Part shown: one piece after another, positions 5,566-5,703 of the stretch
How positions within the stretch are numbered: the stretch's first letter is position 1
Layout of the letters: each line of letters opens with the position of its first letter
Assembly: GCA_937921525.1 (NCBI GenBank)
Contig: CAKZUM010000516.1
Span: 1 to 5,703 of the forward strand
Length of the DNA stretch: 5,703 nucleotides
Reading direction: 5' to 3'
DNA from: an uncultured Saprospiraceae bacterium
GTDB lineage: Bacteria > Bacteroidota > Bacteroidia > Chitinophagales > Saprospiraceae
The notes under the pieces: model-generated
Database searches by the model: none
What the model was told of the DNA's origin: nothing
The model's input: the letters and a program-made list of their open reading frames with translations, nothing else
Program-made: the position numbers and the translations under genes

Positions 5566-5699
5566 TACACTACTGGACATTTTAAAGAGCAGAGAACCGA
5601 GAGCAGAGAATAGAGACAGATTCCGTTTAAAAAACAACGAAATTTCGTCGTTCTCTGATCGAAATGCGTCTCTATTCTCTCTTCTCTGCTCTCTGTTCT
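5566..5699 (+). repeat. Dispersed palindromic repeat, copy C (best preserved, with leader)
   Basis: The leader TACACTACTGGACATTTTA (5566-5584) is followed by an extra purine unit AAGAGCAGAGAACC and then a palindrome centred between 5642 and 5643. The core ACGAAATTTCGT (5637-5648) is perfect. GAGAATAGAGAC (5606-5617) and GTCTCTATTCTC (5668-5679) are exact complements at equal distances (25.5 bases) from the centre. Pairing extends outward with mismatches to about 5586/5699, and about 11 of 19 intervening positions also pair. A transcript would form a long imperfect hairpin of about 114 bases. No open frame of interest is present. The right boundary may lie beyond the window, so a complementary copy of the leader at that end cannot be excluded. 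Confidence 0.88.
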
Positions 5700-5703
5700 G
5701 AAC

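Noticed and set aside
5350..5637. Minus-strand open frame of 95 codons starting inside repeat copy C
   Set aside because: Its start and first 20 or so residues come from the repeat, its end is antisense to the barrel gene, and the composition is low-complexity.
1019..5699. CRISPR array or tandem satellite as the explanation for the repeats
   Set aside because: Copies are kilobases apart, about 100 bases long and divergent, with no regular spacers and no cas genes.

Overview
The window is AT-rich and gene-dense, and it reads as chromosomal DNA of a Bacteroidota bacterium, possibly of the Saprospiria (Aureispira-like) group. The evidence is protein-level: a Bacteroidota-style type II thymidine kinase N-terminus, an RNase HI with an N-terminal viroplasmin-like domain beginning MAKKKKYYVVW, a periplasmic-TPR histidine kinase, an outer-membrane barrel with a Cys-Cys mature N-terminus, A-rich leaders and no convincing Shine-Dalgarno sequences. 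The class-level placement is an inference.

Layout. Positions 1-119 (minus) hold the first 39 codons of thymidine kinase, cut by the window edge. Divergent from it, 286-1017 (plus) encodes a 243-residue protein of unknown function with a proline-rich linker and a conserved-looking C-terminal domain. Repeat copy A starts two bases after its stop codon and ends 12 bases before the GTG start of RNase HI (1132-1761, plus). RNase HI converges, with only a 3-base gap, on a 690-residue TPR sensor histidine kinase (1765-3837, minus). A 583-base gene-free region (3838-4420) follows. It carries the half-copy repeat B, several dyads and a terminator-like hairpin. The outer-membrane beta-barrel gene (4421-5407, plus) comes next, and repeat copy C runs almost to the window end.

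The main unexplained structure is the repeat family: an imperfect palindrome of about 101 bases in three same-orientation copies (A near-complete but decayed, B half, C best preserved). Two copies share a 19-base leader. The arms are GAGAGCAGAGAA-type purine runs, and the centre is ACGAAATTTCGT. It is not coding, rRNA, tRNA or a CRISPR array. It looks like a dispersed intergenic hairpin element (MITE- or REP-like), possibly mobilised by a transposase encoded elsewhere.

The genes do not form an evident pathway. Thymidine kinase (dTMP salvage) and RNase HI (RNA-DNA hybrid removal) are nucleic-acid housekeeping. The kinase is an orphan sensor with no response regulator nearby, and the barrel is a probable outer-membrane transporter. 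No defence system, phage or intact insertion sequence is visible.
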